From NVTR01 sp036480115 (lineage in GTDB: Bacteria; Pseudomonadota; Alphaproteobacteria; Rhodobacterales; Rhodobacteraceae): a stretch of 64,000 nucleotides of DNA. The stretch lies in contig CBDDAE010000001.1 in assembly GCA_965224795.1 (NCBI GenBank), positions 1,798,001 through 1,862,000 on the forward strand, written 5' to 3'. Every line of letters begins with the position of its first letter. Positions within the stretch are counted from its first letter, which is position 1. Of this stretch, positions 44,359 to 52,711 are shown in pieces. The position numbers were made by a program, and so were the translations under genes. The notes beneath the pieces were generated by a model, which searched no databases, was not told the DNA's origin, and saw only the letters and a list, made by a program, of their open reading frames with translations.

Positions 44359-45444
44359 ATGAAAAAATCTTGGCTGCCGCTGACAACAGCATTTGCCTTG
44401 GTCGCAAGTGTCGTTTCAGCAGAGGAGGTCCGGGTATTTAACTGGTCCGATTATATTGACGAAGAGCTGCTGGCGAAATTTGAGGAAGAAACCGGAATCG
44501 AACTGATTTACGACGTTTTTGATTCCAACGAAGTTTTGGAAACCAAAATGTTGGCAGGGGGGTCCGGCTACGATGTGGTGGTTCCTTCCGGTACGTTTTT
44601 GCAGCGGCAAATCACAGCAGGCGCGTTCCAAAGCCTTGATTTTTCCAAGCTGCCTAATTCAGGAAACCTTTGGGATGTGATCAAGGATCGCACTGCTCAG
44701 TATGACCCTGATAATGCGTATTCGATCAACTATATGTGGGGTACAACTGGCATTGGCGTGAATCTTGGCAAGGTGGCAGAAGCTTTGGGCGACGATGCGC
44801 CAATAGGTTCGCTAGCCCTTATTTTTGACCCGGCCAATATGGAAAAACTGGCCAGCTGCGGTGTACATTTTTTGGATGCTCCGGCTGAAATGATTCCGGC
44901 CGTTTTGGCATATATTGGGGAAAACCCAGATAGCCAAGACATCGAAGTCATTGAAAAAGCAGAAGCAATATTAGCGGCAGTAGCGCCTTATGTGCAAAAA
45001 TTCCACAGTTCAGAATACATTAATGGGCTGGCGAATGGTGATATCTGTGTTGCTTTTGGTTGGTCTGGCGATGTCCTGCAAGCACGCGACCGTGCGGCTG
45101 AAGCTGAAAACGGCGTTGAGATAGCCTATAATGCACCATCTGAAGGCGCATTAATGTGGTTTGACCAAATGGCGATCCCATTTGATGCACCTAACCCAGA
45201 AGCAGCGCACATCTTCCTGAACTTTATCATGGACGCGCAGAACATGGCGGATGCGTCAAATTACGTTTACTACGCCAACGGAAACGCAGCTTCACAGCCT
45301 TTGCTAGAGGAAGATGTAATCGGTGATCCGGCGATTTATCCGGATGAGGCAACACTTGCCAATCTTTATACAACGTCACCCTACGACGCTAAGGTTCAGC
45401 GAATTGTCACGCGTCTTTGGACCCGGGTAAAATCTGGCATCTGA
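44359..45444 (+). CDS. potF: Polyamine ABC transporter substrate-binding protein, PotF-like
   Basis: Periplasmic receptor of a spermidine/putrescine-type ABC importer. The 361 residues start with a Sec signal peptide (KKSWLPLTTAFALVASVVSA) and then the family opening EEVRVFNWSDYIDEELL. Acidic and aromatic residues that bind polyamine amines are expected in ...NWSDYID... and GWSGDVLQARDRA. An AGGAGG-like site (GGGAGG) precedes the ATG. It is the first gene of potF-potA-potH-potI; a stable hairpin after its stop may keep its mRNA level above that of the membrane parts. Confidence 0.93.
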   Translation: MKKSWLPLTTAFALVASVVSAEEVRVFNWSDYIDEELLAKFEEETGIELIYDVFDSNEVLETKMLAGGSGYDVVVPSGTFLQRQITAGAFQSLDFSKLPNSGNLWDVIKDRTAQYDPDNAYSINYMWGTTGIGVNLGKVAEALGDDAPIGSLALIFDPANMEKLASCGVHFLDAPAEMIPAVLAYIGENPDSQDIEVIEKAEAILAAVAPYVQKFHSSEYINGLANGDICVAFGWSGDVLQARDRAAEAENGVEIAYNAPSEGALMWFDQMAIPFDAPNPEAAHIFLNFIMDAQNMADASNYVYYANGNAASQPLLEEDVIGDPAIYPDEATLANLYTTSPYDAKVQRIVTRLWTRVKSGI

Positions 45445-45463
45445 TCTAAGCCTATGAAAACGC

Positions 45464-45486
45464 CCCCGCCGGAAATTCTGGCGGGG
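45464..45486 (+). terminator. Intercistronic hairpin after potF
   Basis: CCCCGCC (45464-45470) pairs with GGCGGGG (45480-45486), and the stem extends inward by a G-T and two Watson-Crick pairs. No T-run follows, so it is unlikely to stop all transcription. Such hairpins behind binding-protein genes commonly protect the upstream mRNA or cause partial termination, giving more receptor than permease. Confidence 0.6.
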
Positions 45487-45506
45487 AGCAAGTTACCAGG
45501 GGTATT

Positions 45507-46646
45507 ATGGACATAGCAAATTCAGGCGCGGCTTTTTCGCCTTGGGATGACCCACAGGAAAAACCGCTGATCCAATTTCAATCCGTCACTAAAAAGTTTG
45601 GTGATTTCACCGCAATTGATGACCTTTCAATTGATATTTACCAACAGGAATTTTACGCACTGCTAGGTCCCTCAGGGTGTGGAAAAACGACACTGATGCG
45701 AATGTTGGCCGGGTTTGAAGAGCCAACACAAGGTACAATAACGCTGGACGGACAAGACATGTCGTCGGTGTCGCCCAATAAACGGGCCACCAATATGATG
45801 TTTCAATCCTATGCATTGTTCCCGCATCTTTCGATTTACGACAACATTGCCTTTGGATTGAAACGATCCCCGATGCCAGCTGCGGAAATCGACGACAGAG
45901 TACAAGAAATGTTACGGCTGACACGACTCGGGCAATTTGCAAGTCGCAAACCTCATCAGATATCTGGTGGGCAACGACAGCGGGTGGCATTGGCGCGATC
46001 CCTGGCCAGGGCACCAAAGTTATTATTACTGGACGAACCTTTAGGGGCATTAGACAAGAAATTGCGCCAGGAAACCCAGTTTGAACTGATGGATATTCAG
46101 GAAAAGACCGGCACCACTTTCGTTATTGTGACACATGACCAGGAAGAGGCAATGACAGTTGCTTCGCGTGTTGCTGTGATGGATTCTGGTAAAATCGTAC
46201 AGGTGGCCACGCCGGATCGTATTTATGAAAATCCAAACTCGGTTTATGTCGCTGACTTTATTGGGGACGTGAACATCATAGAAGGCAACGCCAAAGCGAC
46301 GGCAGATGGCAAAACAGAAGTTCATTGGGCAGAATCCAGTACTCCAGTCATTGGAACCACCATGCAGCCGGTACCCGATGACACCAAGGTTCATTTCGTA
46401 ATACGGCCAGAAAAAGTGTCTATTTCTAAGGAGAAGCCAAAAAATGCCACTAATGCAGTTCAAGGTAAAGTGCTGGATATAGCCTATCTTGGTAATATTT
46501 CTACTTACCATGTAGAGCTGAAAAACGGCAAAGTTATTAAGGCACAATCCGCAAATAACCGGCGCATTTCCCGGCGAAGTTTTACTTGGGAAGATCCGGT
46601 TTGGCTGTCTTGGACTGACACCGCCGGTGTCATCCTGACCAAATAG
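45507..46646 (+). CDS. potG: Polyamine ABC transporter ATP-binding protein
   Basis: ATPase subunit of the importer. The 379 residues contain Walker A LLGPSGCGKTTLMRMLAG, Q-loop FQSYALFPHL, the signature ISGGQRQRVALARSLA, and Walker B LLLLDEPLGALD with the D-loop. A C-terminal TOBE domain from about residue 290 (VHFVIRPEKVSISK) marks the Pot/Opu class. It is named potG by similarity to the putrescine set PotFGHI; potA would be equally fair. It lies 62 bases after potF and eight before potH. Confidence 0.94.
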   Translation: MDIANSGAAFSPWDDPQEKPLIQFQSVTKKFGDFTAIDDLSIDIYQQEFYALLGPSGCGKTTLMRMLAGFEEPTQGTITLDGQDMSSVSPNKRATNMMFQSYALFPHLSIYDNIAFGLKRSPMPAAEIDDRVQEMLRLTRLGQFASRKPHQISGGQRQRVALARSLARAPKLLLLDEPLGALDKKLRQETQFELMDIQEKTGTTFVIVTHDQEEAMTVASRVAVMDSGKIVQVATPDRIYENPNSVYVADFIGDVNIIEGNAKATADGKTEVHWAESSTPVIGTTMQPVPDDTKVHFVIRPEKVSISKEKPKNATNAVQGKVLDIAYLGNISTYHVELKNGKVIKAQSANNRRISRRSFTWEDPVWLSWTDTAGVILTK

Positions 46647-46654
46647 GGCGCGGT

Positions 46655-47551
46655 ATGAATATTCGTCGAATTATATTGATCTGGGTTCCGTATCTGTGGC
46701 TACTTGGCCTGTTTTTGATTCCGTTCTTTATTGTTTTAAAAATAGCATTCTCAGACATCGCGCTTGCCATACCGCCCTATACGCCGACGCTTGATATCAC
46801 TGCTGGCTGGGAAGGGTTTAAGGCCTATTTCGCGGCGCTCGATTTTGAAAATTTCGTCTTTCTTACCGAAGATCAACTGTACTGGCGTGCCTATTTATCA
46901 AGTTTGAAAATCGCGCTTATTTCAACAATCGCAACACTTTTGGTCGGCTACCCGATCGCCTACGGGATGGCCAAATCGTCACGCGAATGGCGACCAACGC
47001 TAATGATGTTAGTAATTTTACCCTTCTGGACCAGCTTTCTGATCCGGGTATATTCGTGGATGGGTATTCTTAGTCAGGAAGGTTACCTGAACCAACTTTT
47101 GCTATGGATCGGGATAATTTCAGACCCGTTGAAAATTCTAAATACCAATATTGCTGTCTATATTGGTATCGTTTACACCTACCTTCCATTCATGATTTTA
47201 CCGATCTACGCGACATTGGAAAAAATGGATGAATCATTGTTGGAAGCCGCCGAAGACTTGGGCTGTTCCCGAATCTCGGCCTTTTGGCTGGTGACAATTC
47301 CTCTTTCGAAATCCGGTATCATCGCCGGTTGCTTTTTGGTTTTCATTCCCGCCATTGGTGAATTTGTAATCCCCTCTCTATTGGGGGGATCAAAAACTCT
47401 GATGATCGGTAAAGTGTTGTGGGAAGAGTTCTTTTCAAACCGCGATTGGCCAGTAGCCTCGGCCGTAGCTGTGATATTACTGCTGGTTTTGATTATCCCG
47501 ATAATTCTATTCCAGCGCAATGAACAAAAACAGCGCGAGGCAGGCCTATGA
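46655..47551 (+). CDS. potH: Polyamine ABC transporter permease, PotH-like
   Basis: First inner-membrane permease of the polyamine importer. The 298 residues have about six transmembrane helices and the cytoplasmic EAA loop near LEAAEDLGCSRISAFWLVTIPLSKSG in part, which docks to the ATPase. The long first periplasmic region (AYFAALDFENFVFLTED) is typical of PotB/PotH. The stop overlaps the potI start by four bases. Confidence 0.94.
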   Translation: MNIRRIILIWVPYLWLLGLFLIPFFIVLKIAFSDIALAIPPYTPTLDITAGWEGFKAYFAALDFENFVFLTEDQLYWRAYLSSLKIALISTIATLLVGYPIAYGMAKSSREWRPTLMMLVILPFWTSFLIRVYSWMGILSQEGYLNQLLLWIGIISDPLKILNTNIAVYIGIVYTYLPFMILPIYATLEKMDESLLEAAEDLGCSRISAFWLVTIPLSKSGIIAGCFLVFIPAIGEFVIPSLLGGSKTLMIGKVLWEEFFSNRDWPVASAVAVILLLVLIIPIILFQRNEQKQREAGL

Positions 47552-48366
47552 GAAATAGATTCTCCTGGTTCAATGCGACATCGCTTACGTTGGGGTTCGC
47601 GTTCCTCTATTTACCGATGATCATCTTGATTATTTTTAGTTTTAATGAATCACGCTTGGTCACGGTCTGGGCCGGATTTTCCACAAAATGGTACGGAGAG
47701 CTGATCCATAACGAAGCCTTTCTAAAAGCGGCCTGGGTCACCTTAAAGGTGGGATTCTGGTCTTCGACATTTGCCACCATTCTGGGAACCATGGCTGCCT
47801 ATGTCATGGTGCGATCTGGCCGGTTTCGTGGGCGCACGTTGTTTTCCGGGATGATTTACGCACCGTTGGTAATGCCAGAGGTCATCACCGGTCTTTCTCT
47901 GTTGTTGTTGTTTATCGCCATTGGGCTGGATCGCGGCATCGTCACTATCGTTTTGGCGCACACAACTTTTTCCATGTGCTATGTTTCGGTCGTGGTGTCA
48001 TCCCGGTTGGCCAACTTTGATCAATCATTGGAAGAGGCGGCTCTGGATTTGGGATGTACCCCTTTTGATGCATTTAGAAGTGTAACCCTGCCCTTGATTG
48101 CACCGGCAGTAATATCGGGTTGGTTGCTGGCCTTTACCTTGTCATTGGATGACCTAGTAATAGCATCATTCACTTCCGGTCCTTCCTCAACCACACTGCC
48201 TATTAAAATATACAGTGCCGTGCGGCTTGGGGTCAGCCCCGAAATTAACGCGCTTTCAACCATCATGATACTGATCGTAACGATCGGGGTGATTTCCGCT
48301 TCATTAGTGTCAAAACGGTCCATTGCTCGCCAACGGGCCGACGAACAATTGGCGTTGCGCCAATGA
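47548..48366 (+). CDS. potI: Polyamine ABC transporter permease, PotI-like
   Basis: Second permease of the importer. The 272 residues show six hydrophobic segments and the EAA loop EEAALDLGCTPFDAFRSVTLPL. The family segment SLDDLVIASFTSGPSSTTLPIKIYSA is characteristic of PotC/PotI. It overlaps potH upstream and the glutamine-synthetase-like gene downstream (ATGA each), so transport and amine ligation are coupled at the level of translation. Confidence 0.94.
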   Translation: MRNRFSWFNATSLTLGFAFLYLPMIILIIFSFNESRLVTVWAGFSTKWYGELIHNEAFLKAAWVTLKVGFWSSTFATILGTMAAYVMVRSGRFRGRTLFSGMIYAPLVMPEVITGLSLLLLFIAIGLDRGIVTIVLAHTTFSMCYVSVVVSSRLANFDQSLEEAALDLGCTPFDAFRSVTLPLIAPAVISGWLLAFTLSLDDLVIASFTSGPSSTTLPIKIYSAVRLGVSPEINALSTIMILIVTIGVISASLVSKRSIARQRADEQLALRQ

Positions 48367-49700
48367 CGAATTTTGGAAAAGAATACCAAACGTATTGCGA
48401 TGACCATGGCAAGCCGGACCGAATTGAACTGATGCTGTGCGATTTGAATGGCATCTTGCGTGGGAAGTGGTTGCCGGGGGATCAGGTCGACAAACTGGTA
48501 TCTGGTGGCGTGCGGTTACCGATATCTACCTACGCACCAACCATTATGGGAACCGAGCCACCTGATACCGGGCTTGGGATTGTGGTGGGCGACCCTGACG
48601 GCGCGATTGTCCCGGTACCTGGAACATTAAAGCCAGTGCCTTGGGCAACAGGAAATGTTGCGCAACTGCTGGTGGAAATGCACGAAGATGGCAATCTTAG
48701 CCCACTTTCCACCCGGGGATTGTTAAAAAATACTTTGGAACGGTTCAAGGCTAAGGGATTGAATCCGGTGCTAGCCACCGAGCTTGAGTTTTACGTTATC
48801 AAACCGCGTGCCTGTGCTACCGACGCACCCATACCGCCTGAACGGCTGCCAGACGCACAAAACTACGATCTTGAAACAATGTCGCGCCACGAAAAAATGT
48901 TATCAGACATTCAGGCTGCAAGCGTTGTTCAGGGCTTGGCAACTGATACCCTAATTGCAGAATTTGGGCCGGGCCAGTTTGAAGTCAATTTTCACCACAC
49001 CGATGATGTGCTGAACGCGGCTGATACGGCTCTGTTGTTTCGCCGTTTGGTGCGAGGCGTGGTCGCACAACTTGGGTATGAGGCCACGTTCATGGCCAAA
49101 CCCTTTGCCCGTGAACCGGGCAATGGAATGCATGTCCACGTTTCAGTTCTGGATGATAATGGAAATAATATTTTTTCAACTACTAAGGGGACGTCTACAA
49201 AATTAACCGCCGCCGTAGCCGGCCTGTTGGCAACCATGCGTGACCTGCAAGCTGTGTTTGCACCGCATATGAATTCTTATCGGCGATTCCAACCCAATAG
49301 CTTTGCCCCTTGTCGACCTGATTGGGGTTTTGACAATCGAGCTGCCGCGATACGCCTGCCAGAGACCGCAGGTAAAGGTGCCCGCTTGGAACACAGGATA
49401 TCAGGTGCAGACGTGAATCCCTATCTGGTGCTTACATCTATATTGGGTGCGATATTGCATGGGCTTGAAACCAAACTGAATCTGCCCCCCTCACTTGAAG
49501 ACCCGATATCAATTCCTGCCGACCCCCTGACACATGACTGGATAACCGCCGTAGATGTGTTTGAGAATTCCGATTTTGCCAAAAATCTTTTCGGAGCAGA
49601 TTACCATAAAATATATGTGGCCGTCCGGCGCGATGAGATAGCAACATTGACCGTTGAAATTTCGACGACAGAATATCGTTATTATCTTAGCAGACTTTGA
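48363..49700 (+). CDS. Second glutamine-synthetase-like amine ligase
   Basis: A 445-residue GlnA-fold ligase, distinct from the PuuA-type gene at 42086. Clear segments are ELMLCDLNGILRGKWLPGD, ATELEFYVIKP, AEFGPGQFEVNFHHTDD, MAKPFAREPGNGMHVHVS and RLEHRISGADVNPYLV. It overlaps potI by four bases and is followed by an amidotransferase gene. It should attach glutamate to an imported amine, probably one different from the partner handled by the leftward ligase, for example spermidine, ethanolamine-like amines or a diamine of other length. The substrate split is inference. Confidence 0.88.
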   Translation: MTNFGKEYQTYCDDHGKPDRIELMLCDLNGILRGKWLPGDQVDKLVSGGVRLPISTYAPTIMGTEPPDTGLGIVVGDPDGAIVPVPGTLKPVPWATGNVAQLLVEMHEDGNLSPLSTRGLLKNTLERFKAKGLNPVLATELEFYVIKPRACATDAPIPPERLPDAQNYDLETMSRHEKMLSDIQAASVVQGLATDTLIAEFGPGQFEVNFHHTDDVLNAADTALLFRRLVRGVVAQLGYEATFMAKPFAREPGNGMHVHVSVLDDNGNNIFSTTKGTSTKLTAAVAGLLATMRDLQAVFAPHMNSYRRFQPNSFAPCRPDWGFDNRAAAIRLPETAGKGARLEHRISGADVNPYLVLTSILGAILHGLETKLNLPPSLEDPISIPADPLTHDWITAVDVFENSDFAKNLFGADYHKIYVAVRRDEIATLTVEISTTEYRYYLSRL

Positions 49701-49708
49701 AACGAACT

Positions 49709-50425
49709 ATGCCCGATAAAAAACCAATAATTGGAATCCTTGAAACGGGCAGATTGCCGGACGAACTGACCGGTAAATTTGGTGATTACCCTTCCATGTT
49801 CGTTCGCTGGCTCGCGCCAATGGAAGCTGAGTTTAAGGTGTATGCAATATTGGACGGGGTGCTTCCGAAAGCGCCGGATGAATGCGATATCTGGCTGGTT
49901 ACCGGATCAAAGTTTGGAACCTATGAGGACCATGACTGGATTGCACCTTTGGAACAGTTCATCCGCGATTGCCAAGATGCGGGTCAAAAAATGATTGGCA
50001 TTTGTTTTGGTCACCAGATCATTGCGCAGGCTTTGGGTGGATTGGTTGAAAAATCTACAAAAGGCTGGGGCCTGGGCGTCCACGAATACCAAGCGACCAA
50101 TTGGCCGGACAGCTTTGATCCACTACCTGGGGGGCTGAAAATGCAAGCGGTCCACCAAGATCAGGTTAACCGGATACCCCAAGGAGCCAGAACCATCGCC
50201 CGGTCAGATTTTTGCGAAAATGCAGCCATTTGGTACCCGGGTTTCGCGCTGACTTTTCAGGGCCACCCTGAAATGGCGAAAGAATTTGTGAGGAAATTGA
50301 TTGCCGAACGACGTGGAAATACTTTTCCCGAAATTATTGCTGACAGCGCCCTAACAACGGTTGATGAGCCAACAACACGCAAAGCTTTAGCCCTGTTTGT
50401 CCGGGATAATCTGAGCAAAATTTAG
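49709..50425 (+). CDS. Class I glutamine amidotransferase-like hydrolase
   Basis: A 238-residue GATase1-fold protein. The nucleophile Cys is in MIGICFGHQIIAQALGG and the His-x-Glu pair in FQGHPEMAKEF, so the triad is complete. I start at ATG 49709 (MPDKKPIIGIL) rather than the TTG inside the preceding stop. In gamma-glutamyl polyamine pathways a C26/GATase1 enzyme (PuuD) removes glutamate from gamma-glutamyl-GABA; this gene ends the transporter-ligase operon and may do that, but by sequence it is closer to stand-alone GMP-synthase-type GATases than to PuuD. It is convergent with ilvE, 16 bases away. Confidence 0.82.
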   Translation: MPDKKPIIGILETGRLPDELTGKFGDYPSMFVRWLAPMEAEFKVYAILDGVLPKAPDECDIWLVTGSKFGTYEDHDWIAPLEQFIRDCQDAGQKMIGICFGHQIIAQALGGLVEKSTKGWGLGVHEYQATNWPDSFDPLPGGLKMQAVHQDQVNRIPQGARTIARSDFCENAAIWYPGFALTFQGHPEMAKEFVRKLIAERRGNTFPEIIADSALTTVDEPTTRKALALFVRDNLSKI

Positions 50426-50441
50426 CCAAAGTTTCTGCGCC

Positions 50442-51311
50442 CTACAATCTGACTAGTTTTTCGTAACCAGATGCAATTTCCTGGGTCATTGCACCTACCT
50501 CAAACTTGAAGTCACCGATCTGGGAAACAGGAGTAACTTCGGCAGCCGTACCCGTTAGCCAACATTGTTCAAAGCCGTCCAGTTCAGCGGGCATAATGTG
50601 GCGTTCATGCACTTTTACTTGGCGCTCTCTTAACATCCCAATCACAGTTTGGCGGGTCAAACCGTTAAGAAAACAATCAGGATCTGGCGTATGAACTTCG
50701 CCATCTTTTACGAAGAAAATATTCGCACCGGTGGCTTCGGCAACATAGCCTCGATAGTCAAACATCATCGCGTCAGAACAACCTTTGGCCTCGGCAGCAT
50801 GTTTGGACATGGTACAGATCATATATAATCCAGCAGCTTTTGCGTGGCACGGGATGGTTTCCGGCGACGGGCGTTTCCACTTTGATATATCCAGTTTCGC
50901 ACCTTTGGTTTTTGCGTCTCCGTAATACGCGCCCCATTCCCAAGCCGCTATTGCCAGACGCACGGGGTTACGGGCAGAAGCGACGCCCATGTCTTCGCCA
51001 GCGCCACGCCAGGCTACGGCGCGAACGTAGGCGTCGGAATAACCGCTAGCCTTTAAAACTTGCAACTTAGCGCCTTCAATTTCGTCCACAGTCCAGGGGA
51101 TTTCAAAATCGATCAATTCTGCCGATCTGCGTAGCCGTTCTGAATGTTCGCGGGATTTGAATATTTTGCCGTTGTAAGCACGTTCACCTTCAAAAACCGA
51201 AGACGCATAATGCATGGCATGGGTTAGTATGTGGACGTTGGCACTGCGCCAATCCACTAACAGCCCGTCCATCCAAATCTTTCCGTTACGGTCATCATAC
51301 GCACCAGACAT
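50442..51311 (-). CDS. ilvE: Branched-chain amino acid aminotransferase
   Basis: Fold-type IV PLP aminotransferase for the last step of valine, leucine and isoleucine synthesis. The 289 residues include YASSVFEGERAYNG, RAVAWRGAGEDMG, the Schiff-base Lys in IPCHAKAAGLYMI, and EATGANIFFVKDGEVHTPDP with NGLTRQTVIGML. It is single on the minus strand, divergent from petP. The gap to petP holds three palindromes of the TTGCGCAA kind, one 31 bases from its start. Confidence 0.95.
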   Translation of the reverse strand: MSGAYDDRNGKIWMDGLLVDWRSANVHILTHAMHYASSVFEGERAYNGKIFKSREHSERLRRSAELIDFEIPWTVDEIEGAKLQVLKASGYSDAYVRAVAWRGAGEDMGVASARNPVRLAIAAWEWGAYYGDAKTKGAKLDISKWKRPSPETIPCHAKAAGLYMICTMSKHAAEAKGCSDAMMFDYRGYVAEATGANIFFVKDGEVHTPDPDCFLNGLTRQTVIGMLRERQVKVHERHIMPAELDGFEQCWLTGTAAEVTPVSQIGDFKFEVGAMTQEIASGYEKLVRL

Positions 51312-51341
51312 GGGGCATCCTTTCAGCTGCTATTCCATTTG

Positions 51342-51401
51342 TTGCGCAAACAAGGTCCGTTTCGGACATAAAATTGCGCAAATCCTGCATTGCGCTAGCA
51401 A
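51342..51401. promoter_or_regulatory. Three TTGC..GCAA palindromes between ilvE and petP
   Basis: Two exact copies of TTGCGCAA (51342-51349 and 51374-51381) lie 32 bases apart, three helical turns, followed by a spaced version TTGCGCTAGCAA (51390-51401). They fill the 150-base divergent region between ilvE and petP. MarR and Lrp proteins bind repeats of this sort, and PetP is a MarR protein, so autoregulation with control of ilvE is plausible. No binding evidence is available. Confidence 0.5.
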
Positions 51402-51473
51402 TTGATTCTTGGAAAGTCAACAAGACTGACATAAAATCCAGCTATAAAATAATTCTGTGAATAGGTGCGAAGC

Positions 51474-51986
51474 ATGAACGACGCCAGAACAGTAGAGATT
51501 GCAGGAAATGAAAATCTTCTGTTCCTGACCGATGAACAATTGCGCAAGGGCATCGAAGCAATGTTTTTTGCGTATCGCGGTTTCACAGCTGATCCTGACA
51601 AGATTCTGGACGACCAGAAATATGGACGCGCCCACCACCGCGCTGTGCATTTTATTCACCGCACGCCAGGGACCACTGTAAATAACCTTTTGTCTGTCCT
51701 AGGGGTAACCAAGCAATCCCTAAACCGGGTGTTGCGACGCCTGATTTCCGACGGGTTGGTGGAAAGCAAAGTTGGTACCCAGGACAAACGTGAAAGAAAC
51801 CTGCAATTAACCGTATCGGGCGAGAGTTTGGAGCAAAAACTATCTAATGCACAAAGACGGCGTATGCGTACAGCATACCGCGCCGCCGGTCCCGAGGCCG
51901 TCGCCGGTTTTCGCAAAGTATTAGAAGAAATGATGGACAGGGACTTAAGGCGGCACTTCAATGCTCCAAAGGAGGGACGGGAATGA
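51474..51986 (+). CDS. petP: MarR-family regulator PetP
   Basis: A 170-residue winged-helix regulator. The DNA-binding part reads TTVNNLLSVLGVTKQSLNRVLRRL with the wing DGLVESKVGTQDKRERNLQLT. In Rhodobacter capsulatus petP and petR lie together and are required for cytochrome bc1 expression and growth. Here the stop overlaps the petR start by four bases, the same arrangement. ATG 51474 is chosen; a GTG three codons upstream is possible. Upstream palindromes (51342-51401) may be its own sites. Confidence 0.87.
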   Translation: MNDARTVEIAGNENLLFLTDEQLRKGIEAMFFAYRGFTADPDKILDDQKYGRAHHRAVHFIHRTPGTTVNNLLSVLGVTKQSLNRVLRRLISDGLVESKVGTQDKRERNLQLTVSGESLEQKLSNAQRRRMRTAYRAAGPEAVAGFRKVLEEMMDRDLRRHFNAPKEGRE

Positions 51987-52684
51987 TTGAAAAAGACGCT
52001 CATTTACTGATTGTTGACGATGATGAACGCATTCGTCTGTTGTTGCAAAAATTTTTAATCCGTAGCGGATTCTGGGTAACTTCGGCGCGCGACGCAGAAC
52101 ATGCCCGCAGCATTCTTGCTGGTCTCGAATTCGATCTAATTGTGTTGGATGTAATGATGCCCGGGGAGGATGGTGTGGCATTCACCAAATCCCTGCGTGA
52201 AACTTTGACAACGCCTATCATGCTGCTAACTGCCAAAGGCGAAACCAATGATCGGATTGCTGGATTGGAAGCAGGCGCAGATGATTATCTTTCAAAACCG
52301 TTTGAGCCCAAAGAGCTTTTGCTACGTATCAACGCGATTCTGCGCCGGGTACCGCAAACAGAAAACGCCGACGTAATCCCAAAAATGTTTATGCTGGGCC
52401 CAATACGCTATGATGTTGAACGCGGTGAGATGTGGAACAGTGACCAGTTGGTTCGACTTACCGCCACAGAAAACCAGTTGATGAAAATATTTGCCAGCCG
52501 CCCCCATTCACCCGTTGCACGCAGTGAATTGGTAGAAAAACTGGGGCGCGACAAAGGCCAGGCCCAGGAACGGGCGGTTGATGTTCAGGTCACGCGGTTG
52601 CGCCGTAAACTTGAAGTTGATCCAAGGCAACCAAGGTATTTGCAAACCGTGCGAGGCGCCGGATATATGTTGGCCCCTGACTAA
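51983..52684 (+). CDS. petR: Response regulator PetR (OmpR/PhoB family)
   Basis: A 233-residue two-component response regulator. The receiver domain (1-120) has the acidic pair in LLIVDDDERIR, the phospho-acceptor Asp in LIVLDVMMPGEDG, and Lys in YLSKPFEPKELL. A winged-helix OmpR domain follows (VRLTATENQLMKIFASRPHS, QVTRLRRKLEVDPRQPRYLQTVRGAGY in part). No histidine kinase is encoded nearby, in line with the orphan PetR of Rhodobacter. Coupled to petP. Confidence 0.93.
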   Translation: MIEKDAHLLIVDDDERIRLLLQKFLIRSGFWVTSARDAEHARSILAGLEFDLIVLDVMMPGEDGVAFTKSLRETLTTPIMLLTAKGETNDRIAGLEAGADDYLSKPFEPKELLLRINAILRRVPQTENADVIPKMFMLGPIRYDVERGEMWNSDQLVRLTATENQLMKIFASRPHSPVARSELVEKLGRDKGQAQERAVDVQVTRLRRKLEVDPRQPRYLQTVRGAGYMLAPD

Positions 52685-52711
52685 GATAGTCCTGAATTTT
52701 AAAGAATAGGC

